From Rhizobium tumorigenes (GTDB lineage Bacteria > Pseudomonadota > Alphaproteobacteria > Rhizobiales > Rhizobiaceae), in the NCBI RefSeq assembly GCF_003240565.2, contig NZ_CP117255.1:744001-808000 (forward strand): a stretch of 64,000 bases of DNA, given 5' to 3'. Within the stretch, counting starts at the first letter, position 1; each line of letters opens with the position of its first letter. Shown piece by piece: positions 8,926 to 19,075 of the stretch. The notes under the pieces are model-generated. The model had not been told where the DNA came from. It did not search any database and saw nothing but the letters and a program-made list of their open reading frames with translations. A program made the position numbers and the translations under genes.

Positions 8926-11574
8926 TCACTCCTTCAAAATGCGATCGACGATGTCGCGCACGTCGGTCGAAAGCTCGCCCGCCCGCTCGATCTGCATCAG
9001 CGCCGCGCGCGCATGATCGGCACGCACAGGCTCCAGCGATCGCCAGGAGCGCATCGATGTCAGGATACGGGCGGCAAGCTGCGGGTTGCGCGGGTCGATG
9101 GTGAGGATTTCTTCGGCCAGGAAGCGGTAGCCTCCGCCATCCGCGCGGTTGAAGCCCGTAGGATTGTTAAAAGCAAGGGTCCCGACCAGCGCCCGCACCC
9201 GGTTCGGATTGGCACGCGTGAACAGCGGATCCTGCATCAGTGCCTGGACGTGCTGCAGTGTTGCGGCGCCGGGAACGGAAGCCTGGATTGCAAGCCACTT
9301 GTCGACGACCAGTGCATTGTCTTCGAAGCGGGCCTTGAAGGTTGCCAGTGCCTCGTTGGCTTCCGCCGTTTCCGGGAAGCGATGCGCCAGGATTGTCAAC
9401 GCGTGGCTGAGATCGGTCATGTTGTTGGCAGCGTCGAAGGCGGCCTTGGCGCGCGCAGGAGTGTTGTCGGACAGCGACAAAAAGCCGAGCGCGGCGTTGC
9501 GGAGTGCGCGTCGGCCGGCGCTGGCGGCATCGGGGCTGAAGTCAGCCGATGTTGCCATGCCCTCGTGAAGCGCGGCAAAGATATCCTTTCCGGCGTCGGC
9601 GATCTGCGAAAGGATCGCCTGGCGGCCGGCGTGGATCGCGTCCGGGTCGTTGTTGGCACCGAGTTCGCGGGCCAGGTCGGCCTCGCTCGGCAGGTTCAGC
9701 ACCTGAGCGCGGAAGGCCGGCTCCAGTGTTTCATCTGCGGCAGCCGTCAGAATGGCATCTATCAAGGTTTGGTCGCAGACGACGGGCGCACGATTGCGGG
9801 TGTCCTGGACGGCCCGCAGCAGGATCGGCAACGCCAGATCGGTGAGCGCCTGCCAGCGCGCAAAATGATCGGACTCGAAGCGGGCAATGAGCGCAAGATC
9901 AGCTGCGCTCTGCTCGAAATGCAGGTTGATCGGTGCCGAGAAACTGCGGTTCAGCGATAGCACGGGACGCGAGGGGATGTCGTGGAAGACGACAATCTGG
10001 GCACGCTCGACCAGATGCAGGACGTCCGTCGTGAACTCCGCACCCTCGACCTTTCCCGGTGTCATTGGCTGCCCATCTTCGGAAAGCAGGCCAAGCCGCA
10101 GCGGAATATGCATTGGCTCCTTGGCAGACTGGCCGGGTGTTGCCGGCACCATCTGCTCGAGCGAGAGGGTGAAGGTTTTGGCTGAAGCATCGTAGGTGCA
10201 GGAAGCGGTGACCAGCGGGGTGCCAGCCTGACGATACCACAAAGAGAACTGCGTCAAGTCGCGGCCGCTGACCTCTGCAAAGCAGACAACGAAATCCTCG
10301 ACCGTCGCGGCGTCGCCGTCATGACGCTCAAAATAGAGATCCATGCCTTTCTTGAACAGATCGCTGCCGAGGAGCGTCGCGATCATGCGGGTGACTTCGC
10401 TGCCCTTCTCGTAGACGGTCGTTGTATAGAAATTGTTGATCTCGCGATATTTCGTCGGGCGGACGGGATGCGCCAGCGGTCCACCGTCCTCCGGAAACTG
10501 TTCGGATTTCAGGTGCCGCACCTCGGCGATACGCTTGACCGGGCGCGAGCGCTGGTCGGCCGAGAACTCGTGGTCGCGAAAAACCGTCAGGCCTTCCTTC
10601 AGGCAGAGCTGGAACCAGTCGCGGCAGGTGATGCGGTTTCCGGTCCAGTTGTGGAAATACTCGTGGGCAATGATCGCTTCGATATTGGCATAGTCGGCAT
10701 CGGTCGCCGTTTCCGGATCGGCCAGAACGTACTTGTCGTTGAAGACGTTGAGCCCCTTGTTCTCCATTGCCCCCATGTTGAAGTCGGAGACGGCGACGAT
10801 CATGAAGATGTCGAGATCGTATTCGCGGCCGAAAACCTCTTCGTCCCATTTCATCGAGCGCTTCAGTGCATCCATGGCATAGGCCGCCCGCGGCTCCTTG
10901 CCGTGCTCGACATAGATCTTCAGCGTCACTTCGCGCTCGGACATGGTGACGAACGTGTCTTCGATGACGCCGAGATCGCCGGCGACCAGCGCAAAGAGAT
11001 AGCTCGGCTTCGGATGCGGATCGAACCAGGCGGCAAAGTGCTTGCCTTCGCCATAGCCGGCACCGCCAAGGAAGTTACCGTTCGACAGTAGCAGCGGATT
11101 GGCGGCCTTGTCGCCGATGATGTTGACGGTGTAGGGCGCCAGCACGTCGGGGCGGTCGGGAAAATAGGTGATGCGGCGAAAACCCTCGGCCTCGCACTGG
11201 GTGCAATAGATGCCGCCGGTGCGGTAAAGGCCCATCAACTGGGTGTTTGCTTCCGGGTTGATGATCGTGGTGATCGTCAGTTCGAAAGGCAGGGTCGCAG
11301 GCAGATCGCGCACAGTCAAACTTTTGTCGGTGACCGAATACTGCGACGCCGGAACTTCTTCCTGGTCAAGCAGCAGGCCGGAAAGGCTCAATTCGTCGCC
11401 ATCGAGGATCAGAGCCGCTATTGCGTCGACACCTTCGCGGCGGTGAAAGATCAGCCGGGCTTCCACCTTGGTTGCGGTCGGATCGAGTTCGAAGGTCAGG
11501 TCCACGCGCTCCAGAACAAAATCTGTGGGGCGGTAGTCCGCCAAATGGACGATCTGGCCGATATCAGTGCGCAT
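8926..11574 (-). CDS. pepN: Aminopeptidase N (M1 family zinc metallopeptidase)
   Basis: 882 residues, the usual length of bacterial PepN. The zinc-binding HEYFH motif is at 304-308 with the downstream glutamate in the following helix, and the exopeptidase motif GAMEN precedes it (FNMGAMENKG). The C-terminal alpha-helical domain is complete (ALATFKARF, AARILTSMRSW). It is a cytoplasmic enzyme removing N-terminal residues from peptides. It stands alone: the upstream gap (11575-11754) holds an AT-rich stretch that should contain its promoter. Confidence 0.96.
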   Translation of the reverse strand: MRTDIGQIVHLADYRPTDFVLERVDLTFELDPTATKVEARLIFHRREGVDAIAALILDGDELSLSGLLLDQEEVPASQYSVTDKSLTVRDLPATLPFELTITTIINPEANTQLMGLYRTGGIYCTQCEAEGFRRITYFPDRPDVLAPYTVNIIGDKAANPLLLSNGNFLGGAGYGEGKHFAAWFDPHPKPSYLFALVAGDLGVIEDTFVTMSEREVTLKIYVEHGKEPRAAYAMDALKRSMKWDEEVFGREYDLDIFMIVAVSDFNMGAMENKGLNVFNDKYVLADPETATDADYANIEAIIAHEYFHNWTGNRITCRDWFQLCLKEGLTVFRDHEFSADQRSRPVKRIAEVRHLKSEQFPEDGGPLAHPVRPTKYREINNFYTTTVYEKGSEVTRMIATLLGSDLFKKGMDLYFERHDGDAATVEDFVVCFAEVSGRDLTQFSLWYRQAGTPLVTASCTYDASAKTFTLSLEQMVPATPGQSAKEPMHIPLRLGLLSEDGQPMTPGKVEGAEFTTDVLHLVERAQIVVFHDIPSRPVLSLNRSFSAPINLHFEQSAADLALIARFESDHFARWQALTDLALPILLRAVQDTRNRAPVVCDQTLIDAILTAAADETLEPAFRAQVLNLPSEADLARELGANNDPDAIHAGRQAILSQIADAGKDIFAALHEGMATSADFSPDAASAGRRALRNAALGFLSLSDNTPARAKAAFDAANNMTDLSHALTILAHRFPETAEANEALATFKARFEDNALVVDKWLAIQASVPGAATLQHVQALMQDPLFTRANPNRVRALVGTLAFNNPTGFNRADGGGYRFLAEEILTIDPRNPQLAARILTSMRSWRSLEPVRADHARAALMQIERAGELSTDVRDIVDRILKE

Positions 11575-11754
11575 GGGGGTTCCTAGGTGGACGTTAGGGA
11601 CGGTGGCCGAGCGGGCGCGAACGTCGATTTGAAACAGCTTTATTCAATATGATTACATTAAAATCTGAACCAAAGCTAAAGCCGTGTATTTCTTCGACCG
11701 CAATTTGCAATTGCTGTCTGAAAATTCTTCGACAATAGAAGAATTTGCCCGCGA

Positions 11755-12999
11755 TCAGGCGAGGCGGTCGTCCGGTGAAGCAGTACGGACGGATGTCTCC
11801 GTCCCGCGCACCGGGATCGGCATGGCCTTGAAATCGGTTTTGTCGATGCGCCCCTCGCCAACTTTCCTCCGCGCAGTGCGCCAGCCCGCGTAACCGGCAT
11901 AGAACGCAAACACCAGCGCCAGAAACCAGAGCAGCCCCGACGTGCCGAAGACCTGCATCATTGCGCCCGCAGCCAGCGGACCGAAGACAGTGCCAAGGCC
12001 GTAGAGGATCATGATGCCGCTGGAGATTGTCACATATTCGTCGGGTGCCGCGCGGTCGTTGGCGTGCGCGACGTTGATCGCATAGATAGGGTAAAGCACC
12101 GTGCCGACAAAGAAGGCGGCGATATAGAGCGAGACTATGGAATGGACGTCGAACAGGGTCATGACAGCGCAGGCAACGACGCCGACGATGCCGCAAACGA
12201 TCATCACGAGGCGACGGTCGATCAAGTCGGATACTCTGCCTATCGGCATTTGCGATATCGCCCCACCGGCCAGCACGCAGGCGAGCAGCGTCGCCCCCTG
12301 CGCCGTATTCATGCCGACGATCTGGGTGTATACGCCGCCAAGGCTGTTCCAGGTGCCGGACAGGGCGCCGGATAGCAGGGAGCCTACAAAGGCTACGGGC
12401 GAAAGCTGATAAAGCTTGGGAAGGTTGAATTTGGCCTGGGCAATCGGTGTCGGAGAGGCGGCCGTCGATAGCGCCGTCGGCAGCATGGCCAGCGCGAAGA
12501 TGATGCCGCAGAGGATGAATAGCGACGTCGATTTCGGATCGCCGAGCGGCACGAGATATTGCCCGCCGATCGATCCGACAAGGCAGGTGATCATGTAGAC
12601 CGAGAAGATCGTCGCCCGGTTGGCATTGGTGACGCGCTCGTTCAGCCAGCTTTCGATGATCAGGTAGCTTCCGGCGATGGCAAACCCACTGATGAAGCGG
12701 AACGCCACCCAGGCCCGCCAGTCGACAAGCAGCGCGCAGAGGAGGATGCCTACGCCGAGCAGGGAGATCAGGGCGCCGAATACGCGCACATGGCCAACCC
12801 GCTTCACGAACAGCGGCGTGATGATGCAGGAGATGGTAAATCCGAGCGTATAGCCGGTCGCGATGAAAGATATCGTGAATGTCGACCATCCCTCCGCCAC
12901 CGAACGGATCGGCACGACGTAGTTCATCAACCCGAGCCCGACCATCATCAGGAGGGTCGACAGCATCAGGCTGGCGATAGAGATCAGGCTTGCCAGCAT
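11755..12999 (-). CDS. MFS transporter (YcaD/UMF2-like)
   Basis: 414 residues from ATG 12999 (MLASLISIASLML); the frame is open to 13071, but the extra 24 residues are polar and not membrane-like. About 12 hydrophobic segments are visible, with MFS loops such as FVKRVGHVRVFGALISLLGVG and GRVSDLIDRRLVMIVCG (loop 2-3 type D/R signature). It belongs to the inner membrane major facilitator superfamily. The substrate cannot be told. There is no regulator next to it. Confidence 0.85.
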   Translation of the reverse strand: MLASLISIASLMLSTLLMMVGLGLMNYVVPIRSVAEGWSTFTISFIATGYTLGFTISCIITPLFVKRVGHVRVFGALISLLGVGILLCALLVDWRAWVAFRFISGFAIAGSYLIIESWLNERVTNANRATIFSVYMITCLVGSIGGQYLVPLGDPKSTSLFILCGIIFALAMLPTALSTAASPTPIAQAKFNLPKLYQLSPVAFVGSLLSGALSGTWNSLGGVYTQIVGMNTAQGATLLACVLAGGAISQMPIGRVSDLIDRRLVMIVCGIVGVVACAVMTLFDVHSIVSLYIAAFFVGTVLYPIYAINVAHANDRAAPDEYVTISSGIMILYGLGTVFGPLAAGAMMQVFGTSGLLWFLALVFAFYAGYAGWRTARRKVGEGRIDKTDFKAMPIPVRGTETSVRTASPDDRLA

Positions 13000-13576
13000 G
13001 GCACTGTTCCGCTCTTGGCAGGGGTGGATGGCAGAGAATGTATTGTCCTCTATCCCACCATCAGCGCGCAATCAATCGCGACACGGCGCGGCGCAGAAAG
13101 CGCCGGGCCGCCAGCGACCTGGTATTTTTGAAGAATTTAAAATGGCGCCACGGCAGCTGCTCGGCCCGCGCTATAGCGACGCGCGGATCGCCATGCTCAA
13201 CAAGTAGCGTAAGCTATGCGACATTTGCACGCTTTTCAGGAGGCGCGAAACTCAGCGAACATCGTGGTCGGGCGGACAAGGCGGGAAGATGTGCCGGTGC
13301 CACGAGCTGTAATCTGCTCGTTGGTAGCCTCAAGACGGCGATAGCCGTGCAATCCGCGCAAAGAAGCGTTTGCCTGTCGGAGGGTTTCAAACCCGCAATG
13401 TATAGGACGCGAACGAATGGTCATTGCCTTGGATCCTGATAGTGGTTCCTCCCAAGACGCATGATCAATATCGCAATGCAGCATCGATTCGACAACGCAT
13501 ACTGCCGCTATGACAGCCATGCGAAATTTACATGGCTAAATTCATAATTCGATTATAATGCTAAAAAAATAGCCGT
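13000..13576. other. Gene-free stretch
   Basis: 577 bases between the MFS gene start and the 3' end of the glycosylase gene. It should hold the MFS promoter. The short open frames here have no recognisable product or convincing codon use. The 13490-13575 end is AT-rich. I see no RNA gene or repeat. Confidence 0.5.
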
Positions 13577-14455
13577 TTATGACGCTGCATCGATACGGCG
13601 GCGAAAAGCCAGAAGATCCTGCCAGGCCAATCGCTTATTGATCGGCGCAGTCAGCAGGTCCTGAGGATGCAGCGTCGCAATCGCCGGGACAGAGCCGGCT
13701 CCGGCGCCGATTTCGCGCCAGTGTCCGCGCAGGGCATGGATGGTCTCGTTACCGCCGAAGAAGAAGCGCGCGGTGAAATTTCCGAGTAACAGCAGGACTT
13801 TCGGCTCTGCCAAGGCGATTTGTCGCTCGATGAAGGGGCGGCAGATGTCCGTTTCCGGAATGGATGGCGCCCGGTTGCCGGGCGGACGCCAGGGAATGAC
13901 ATTGGTGAGCAATATCCCGTTGCGATCAATGCCGATCGACGCCAGCATCCGGTCGAGAAGAAGGCCGGACCGTCCGGCGAACACAGCGCCCTCGCGGTCA
14001 TCGTCGGCGCCTGGCATCGGGCCGATGACCATGATGCCGCTCTCCGGGTTGCCGCTCGCAAACAGTGTCGAGCGCGCGCTGTTCTTCAGATTGCAGCCGT
14101 TGAAGGCTTCCAGGGCGGCTTTCAGTTCCGGCAGCGAGCGAGCGCTTTCGGCGGCAAAGCGCGCCTGGTCTATAGCCTGTTCGTCTGGAATGGCCGGCGC
14201 GCGCGCGGTAGCAGTTGGCGCAGTCGCAACCGCCTGTGCCGAAGGCCGACGTTCGGCAGCGTTGGCGATCTGGCTTACCGGCGTAGGCGAGGGTGCCGGC
14301 GCCGGACGCCCCGCCTGTCTCGCCGCTTTCAGCGCCTCGAATTCGGCAAAGCGGTCCACTGGATCCTCTTCCAGCATCCAACTGATGCCCGCGTCGGCAT
14401 GGAAATGCAAAAGCGCGGCAAGTTCGGCCGGGGAGAGGTCTTGAACGGAGATCAT
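13577..14455 (-). CDS. Divergent family 4-type uracil-DNA glycosylase
   Basis: 292 residues. An N-terminal extension of about 110 residues rich in Ala/Pro is followed by a UDG-fold domain (VIGPMPGADDDREGAVFAGR, LLDRMLASIGIDRNGI, RPPGNRAPSIPETDICRPF, LLLLGNFTARFFFG, then IATLHPQDLL). Family 4 enzymes remove uracil from DNA. Two of the four cysteines that hold the family's 4Fe-4S cluster appear missing: only the cysteines in NGCNLK and TDICRPF remain. The GEAPG-type motif is GPMPG. It may be a cluster-less variant. Function as a glycosylase is inference. Confidence 0.75.
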   Translation of the reverse strand: MISVQDLSPAELAALLHFHADAGISWMLEEDPVDRFAEFEALKAARQAGRPAPAPSPTPVSQIANAAERRPSAQAVATAPTATARAPAIPDEQAIDQARFAAESARSLPELKAALEAFNGCNLKNSARSTLFASGNPESGIMVIGPMPGADDDREGAVFAGRSGLLLDRMLASIGIDRNGILLTNVIPWRPPGNRAPSIPETDICRPFIERQIALAEPKVLLLLGNFTARFFFGGNETIHALRGHWREIGAGAGSVPAIATLHPQDLLTAPINKRLAWQDLLAFRRRIDAAS

Positions 14456-14516
14456 GGCTGAACTCTAGCGAAGCCGGTCGGGCAAGGGAAGGGCCAAAGC
14501 CCCCACCATCCCCGGC

Positions 14517-15806
14517 TCAGGAGGTCCACTGGGCGATATCGTCGCGCTCGCCGATCAGCGCCAGACCGTGCGCGATCGACAGCAATTCGCCACCGGTCTC
14601 GATCCGGCTCGCGTCGAAGCGCTCGGTGAACAATCGGCGCACGGCGGGCACGAAGGACGTCCCGCCAGTTAGGAACACCTTGTCGATGCTGGTAGCCGGC
14701 GTGTTGGTCTTTTCCAGCACCTCGTCCAGGGCCGCCTCGATCCGCGCCAGTTCCGGCGCTATCCAGCCATCGAAATCGCTACGCCGGATCGATGTCTTGC
14801 CGGTAGCACCAAGAGGCGGAAAATTGAACTCGGCCTCTTCCGCGGATGACAAGGCCATCTTGGTGGCGGAAACCGCCTGGTAGAGCGGATATCCCTCGTC
14901 GTGTTCGATGAGCTCGATGAATGTTTCGAGCTTGTCAGGCTCGATGGCCGTGCGGACCAGTTTTTGCAACTCCGGAAATTCGCGCGACGTCTTGAAGATC
15001 GACAGCTGGTTCCAGCGGCCGAAATTGGCGTAATAGGAGGAGGGCACCTCGAGCAGCTTGTCGAAGCTCTTGAAGTAGCTTCCCTTGCCGATCAGTGGCG
15101 AGACAACATTGTCGATGATGCGGAAGTCGAAATGGTCGCCGGCGACGCCGACGCCCGAATGGCCTATCGGCGTCGCCGTCAACCGGCCAGCCGCAGTCTC
15201 GAACCGGATCAGCGAATAGTCGGTCGTGCCGCCGCCGAAGTCGGCCACCAGCACCGTGGCGTCACTCTTGAGGTTCTGCGCGAAGTAGAAAGCGGCCGCG
15301 ACAGGCTCGTATACATAATGGATTTCCGGGAAACCCAGCCGCGTCAGAGCTTCGTTGTAACGCGCTGTCGCCAGCGCCGGATCCGGGTTGGCGCCGGCGA
15401 AATGCACAGGCCTTCCCGTGACGATACGGCCGACATCCGATGGCCAGTCGTCGCCGGCATAGGCCTTCAGGCGACGCATGAAGACTTCCATCAGGTCTTC
15501 GAAACTATGCCGCTTGGCGTGAACCAGCGTTCCCTGGAACAGCGCGCTGGCGGCAAAGGTCTTGATGGACTGGAGAAAACGGCAATCGCCAGGATTGTCG
15601 ATGAACTGGCGGATCGCAGCGTTACCTGCCTCCACCTTCAGTGCTGCCGCGCCGAGATGGCGATCCTTCATAAAGGAGAGGGCTGTGCGCATGCTGTCTG
15701 CGGAGCCGGCAGCGCTGGTGAACGAGACCGAGCGGGTGGCCGCTCCGTCTGCCAGCGCCATCACGCTGTTCGTCGTGCCAAAGTCGAAACCTAGCGCCTG
15801 AGCCAT
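14517..15806 (-). CDS. Hsp70-family ATPase lacking a substrate-binding domain (YegD-like)
   Basis: 429 residues from ATG 15806 (AGGAG 8 nt upstream). Actin/Hsp70-fold ATPase signatures are present: FDFGTTNSVMAL (phosphate 1), VADFGGGTTDYSL (phosphate 2) and VFLTGGTSFVPAVRRLF (adenosine). The protein ends after the nucleotide-binding domain, as in E. coli YegD, so it is not a classical DnaK. Its client is unknown. It stands alone between the glycosylase and the efflux operon. Confidence 0.88.
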   Translation of the reverse strand: MAQALGFDFGTTNSVMALADGAATRSVSFTSAAGSADSMRTALSFMKDRHLGAAALKVEAGNAAIRQFIDNPGDCRFLQSIKTFAASALFQGTLVHAKRHSFEDLMEVFMRRLKAYAGDDWPSDVGRIVTGRPVHFAGANPDPALATARYNEALTRLGFPEIHYVYEPVAAAFYFAQNLKSDATVLVADFGGGTTDYSLIRFETAAGRLTATPIGHSGVGVAGDHFDFRIIDNVVSPLIGKGSYFKSFDKLLEVPSSYYANFGRWNQLSIFKTSREFPELQKLVRTAIEPDKLETFIELIEHDEGYPLYQAVSATKMALSSAEEAEFNFPPLGATGKTSIRRSDFDGWIAPELARIEAALDEVLEKTNTPATSIDKVFLTGGTSFVPAVRRLFTERFDASRIETGGELLSIAHGLALIGERDDIAQWTS

Positions 15807-15866
15807 GCTCGCACTCCTGTCTGCCGAAAATGTCTGGATGGGGCGATGTCCCGCGTCAAAGCGAAA

Positions 15867-15888
15867 CGCCCTCTGATCGAAGAGGGCG
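15867..15888 (-). terminator. Terminator of the RND efflux operon
   Basis: 8-bp stem CGCCCTCT / AGAGGGCG with a 6-nt loop. On the minus strand it is followed by TTTCGCTTT. It lies 70 nt after the RND permease stop and before the Hsp70-like gene. Confidence 0.65.
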
Positions 15889-15958
15889 CGTCATCGCATA
15901 GGCCATCAGGCTGCGCAAGATGGTGGAGGCCCTGAAATCTCTCCGGGCAGGCCAGAGG

Positions 15959-18900
15959 TCATTCTGCCGCGATCGCGGTCGGAGGGTTCTCCTGCTGCGG
16001 CTGCTCTTTCCTGCGGCCGAGGCGCCTGACGAAATTGTCGAGCCGGTTCATCTCCAGGAAGATGACGGGCGTGATGAACAACGTCAGGATCTGCGACACG
16101 ACGAGGCCGCCGACGACCGCGACGCCAAGCGGCTGGCGGAGTTCCGAACTCGCGCCGCCACCGATGGCAATCGGCAGGGCACCGAGCAAGGCGCAAAACG
16201 TCGTCATCATGATCGGCCGGAAACGCCGGACGCACGCCTCATGAATGGCCTCTGCGGGCGACACCTTATCCGATGACCGCAATGTCTCAAGCGCCACGTC
16301 GATCATCATGATCGCATTTTTCTTGACGATCCCGATCAGCATCAAGAGCCCGATCAGCGCAATGATCGACAGGTCGAAGCCAAACACTTTTAGCGCCAGC
16401 AAGGCCCCGAGCGCTGCTGCAGGCAGGCCGGAGAGAATGGTCAGGGGATGGATGAAGCTCTCGTAGAGCACGCCGAGCACGACATAAATGGTGAGCACGG
16501 CGGCCAGGATCAGGTAGGGCGTGCTGCCCTGCGATTGCTGGAAGATCTGGGCCGTACCGCCATAGGACGTGAAGACGTCGGCCGGCATATTGATCTGCTT
16601 CTTGATCTGGTCGATCATGGCCGTCGCGTCGCCGAGCGCCTCGCCAGCCGGCAGGTTGAACGACACGGTCGTCGAAACCAGCTGTCCTGTCTGGTTGATC
16701 GTTACAGGTCCGGTGTTGCGCTCGATATGGGCGAAATTGGAGAGCGGCACCTGCGCGCCGGATGAGGACGAGACGCGGATGCGCGAAAGCTTCTGGTCGT
16801 CCCAGGGCTGGTTTGCATCGTATTCGATGATGACATCATAGCTGTCGCCGGTAGACTGGATCTGCGCGGCGGCATAGTCGCTGAACGCTTCCTGCAGCGT
16901 TGTGCGAAGCGAGGCATTATTGATGCCGTAGGCAGCAGCCTTCTCCGTGTCTATGACGATATTCGCCTGCAGCGCGTTGTTCTGCGCGTCGGTCGTCACG
17001 TCGGTAAAGCGCGGATCCTTCTTCATCTCCACCAGTAGCTTGTTGGCCCAGGTATTTGTCAGGTCGGCACTGAGGGCCTGTACCACCAGCTGATACTGGC
17101 TGGCCGTCTGTCGTCCGCCGAAACGCAGGCTCTGCTGCGGATTGATGAACACCTGGATGCCCGGGATTGTCGCCACGGCGGCCCGCATTTCCCGAAGCGT
17201 CTGGTTGAGCGGCGGACGATCCTTCTTATCCTTGAGTTGGGCATACATCGTGCCGTTGTTCAGCGTCTGGCGGGCGCTGGCGCCGACGATCGACATGACA
17301 TGTTCGACAGCCGGGTTCTTTTCGATCAGTGCCGCAGCCTGGCTCTGAAGGTCACGCATCGCAGCAAAGGAAATATCCTGCCGGGTGCGCGTCGAAATCT
17401 GCAGGCGGCCGATATCTTCGGTCGGGAAGAAGCTCGCTGGGAGGGTCATGAACAGGTAGATCGATAGCCCCACGGAGGCAAGGAAGCTGCCGAGCACCAT
17501 GGCGCGGTTGCGCAGGCACCAGGCAACGCCCTTGTCGTAGTTGCGCTCGGTCCAGTTGAAGCCCCTGTTGAAAAGGCGAACGGGATACGGCGGATGACTG
17601 TGGCCGCTCGACAGGCGCGAGCCTAGCATGGGCGTCACGGTCAGCGAGACGATTGCCGACGAGACGATGGCGATTGCCACCACCATGCCGAATTCGTTGA
17701 AAATACGCCCGACGACGCCGCCCATCAGCAGGATGGGGATGAACACCGCGATCAGCGAGATCGACATCGAGATAATGGTGTAGCTGACTTCCGCCGAGCC
17801 CTGGATGGCCGCCTGGCGCACCGGCATGCCGTTCTCGACATGCCTGAGGATGTTTTCCAGCATGACGATGGCGTCGTCGACCACAAGCCCGACCGCTATC
17901 GTCAACCCGAGCAGTGAGATGTTGTCGACGCTGTAGCCGAGCACATACATCATGCCGAATGTTGCAACCAGCGACAGCGGAACCGCCAGCCCGGGAATGA
18001 TCGTCGCCATCACGTGGCCAGTGAAAAGGTAGATGACGAGGACCACGAGCCCGATTGTCAGTGCCAGCGTAAATTTGACGTCGCCGATCGCTTCCCGGAT
18101 CGGTGCGGCTGAATCGTTCATGACAACCGTCTTCACCGATGCCGGCATCTCGGCATGCAGCTTCGGCAGCGTCTTGTTGATCTCGTCGACGACATCGACG
18201 GTATTGGCATCGGGCTGGCGCTGGATCGACAGGATGATGGCCCTGCTGCCGTCATACCAGCTACCGATATTCTGGTTTTCGACGCTGTCCTGAACATTGG
18301 CAACGTCACTCAGATGAATAGGCGCACCGTTGGGATTGGCGATGACCAGCGTGCGAAACTGCGCGGCGTTGGTGCGCTGCGTATCCGCATTGATGGTCAT
18401 GCTTTGCGCAGAGTTCTGCAGTGTGCCGACAGGCACCTGGCTGTTGGCGTTGACCACCGCAGAATTGACGGTGTCGATGCCGATGCCCCGGGCAAGCAGC
18501 TTGTCGGGGTCGACGCCGATCCGCACGGCATAAGTCTGAGCACCGTTGACCGTCACTTCCGCGACGCCCGGCAATGTCGACAGCGATGGGGAAATGATGT
18601 TCTCGGCGATATCGTCGAGCTTGCTGCGCGGCAGGGTATCGCTCTGCACGGCGATCAGCATGACAGGTGCGTCCGCCGGGTTGGTCTTGCGATAGCTTGG
18701 CGGCGTCGTCAAATTGTTCGGCAGCTGCCGCGTTGCCGTGGAAATCGCCGCCTGGACGTCTGCGGCCGCAGCGTCGATGCTGCGGTTGAGATCGAACTGC
18801 AGGACGATGCTGGTGTTGCCGAGCGAATTGGTCGAGCTGATTTCGCTGATGCCCGGAATTGTCTCGAACTGCTTGATCAGCGGCGTCGCCACCGATGTCG

Positions 18901-19075
18901 CCATGGTCTGCGGCGAAGCGCCGGTCAGCTGGGCGGAAACGTTGATAGTCGGGAAATCGACCTGAGGCAGGGCTGCGACCGGGATCAGCTGGTAGCCGGC
19001 AAGTCCGGCCAGAACCACGCCGATCGCGATCAGGGTAGTTGCGACCGGACGCTGGATACAAAAAAGCGGGATCAT
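15959..19075 (-). CDS. RND efflux permease, HAE1 (MdtB/MdtC-like)
   Basis: 1038 residues, standard for AcrB-type inner membrane pumps. The N-terminus is MIPLFCIQRPVATTL, followed by a large periplasmic loop. TM4 carries the proton-relay aspartates (TIAVGLVVDDAIVMLENI), and a second periplasmic loop precedes the C-terminal membrane block (LIGLLMLIGIVKKNAIMMID). The proton-driven pump exports drugs or lipophilic compounds together with an adaptor and an outer-membrane channel. Its start overlaps the adaptor stop (ATGA), so they are translationally coupled. No outer-membrane factor or regulator gene is adjacent; a TolC encoded elsewhere is presumably used. Confidence 0.92.
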   Translation of the reverse strand: MIPLFCIQRPVATTLIAIGVVLAGLAGYQLIPVAALPQVDFPTINVSAQLTGASPQTMATSVATPLIKQFETIPGISEISSTNSLGNTSIVLQFDLNRSIDAAAADVQAAISTATRQLPNNLTTPPSYRKTNPADAPVMLIAVQSDTLPRSKLDDIAENIISPSLSTLPGVAEVTVNGAQTYAVRIGVDPDKLLARGIGIDTVNSAVVNANSQVPVGTLQNSAQSMTINADTQRTNAAQFRTLVIANPNGAPIHLSDVANVQDSVENQNIGSWYDGSRAIILSIQRQPDANTVDVVDEINKTLPKLHAEMPASVKTVVMNDSAAPIREAIGDVKFTLALTIGLVVLVIYLFTGHVMATIIPGLAVPLSLVATFGMMYVLGYSVDNISLLGLTIAVGLVVDDAIVMLENILRHVENGMPVRQAAIQGSAEVSYTIISMSISLIAVFIPILLMGGVVGRIFNEFGMVVAIAIVSSAIVSLTVTPMLGSRLSSGHSHPPYPVRLFNRGFNWTERNYDKGVAWCLRNRAMVLGSFLASVGLSIYLFMTLPASFFPTEDIGRLQISTRTRQDISFAAMRDLQSQAAALIEKNPAVEHVMSIVGASARQTLNNGTMYAQLKDKKDRPPLNQTLREMRAAVATIPGIQVFINPQQSLRFGGRQTASQYQLVVQALSADLTNTWANKLLVEMKKDPRFTDVTTDAQNNALQANIVIDTEKAAAYGINNASLRTTLQEAFSDYAAAQIQSTGDSYDVIIEYDANQPWDDQKLSRIRVSSSSGAQVPLSNFAHIERNTGPVTINQTGQLVSTTVSFNLPAGEALGDATAMIDQIKKQINMPADVFTSYGGTAQIFQQSQGSTPYLILAAVLTIYVVLGVLYESFIHPLTILSGLPAAALGALLALKVFGFDLSIIALIGLLMLIGIVKKNAIMMIDVALETLRSSDKVSPAEAIHEACVRRFRPIMMTTFCALLGALPIAIGGGASSELRQPLGVAVVGGLVVSQILTLFITPVIFLEMNRLDNFVRRLGRRKEQPQQENPPTAIAAE

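Noticed and set aside
8854..9960. Plus-strand open frame of 368 codons opposite pepN
   Set aside because: Lies entirely against conserved PepN codons; typical antisense frame of GC-rich genes, no domain.
11594..12889. 431-codon frame on the minus strand within the MFS gene
   Set aside because: Arg/Pro/His-rich alternative frame of the MFS gene, without membrane segments.
13139..13207. 21-codon frame after AT-rich DNA (starts MAPRQLLG)
   Set aside because: Too short, with no strong RBS; could be a gene relic but cannot be supported.
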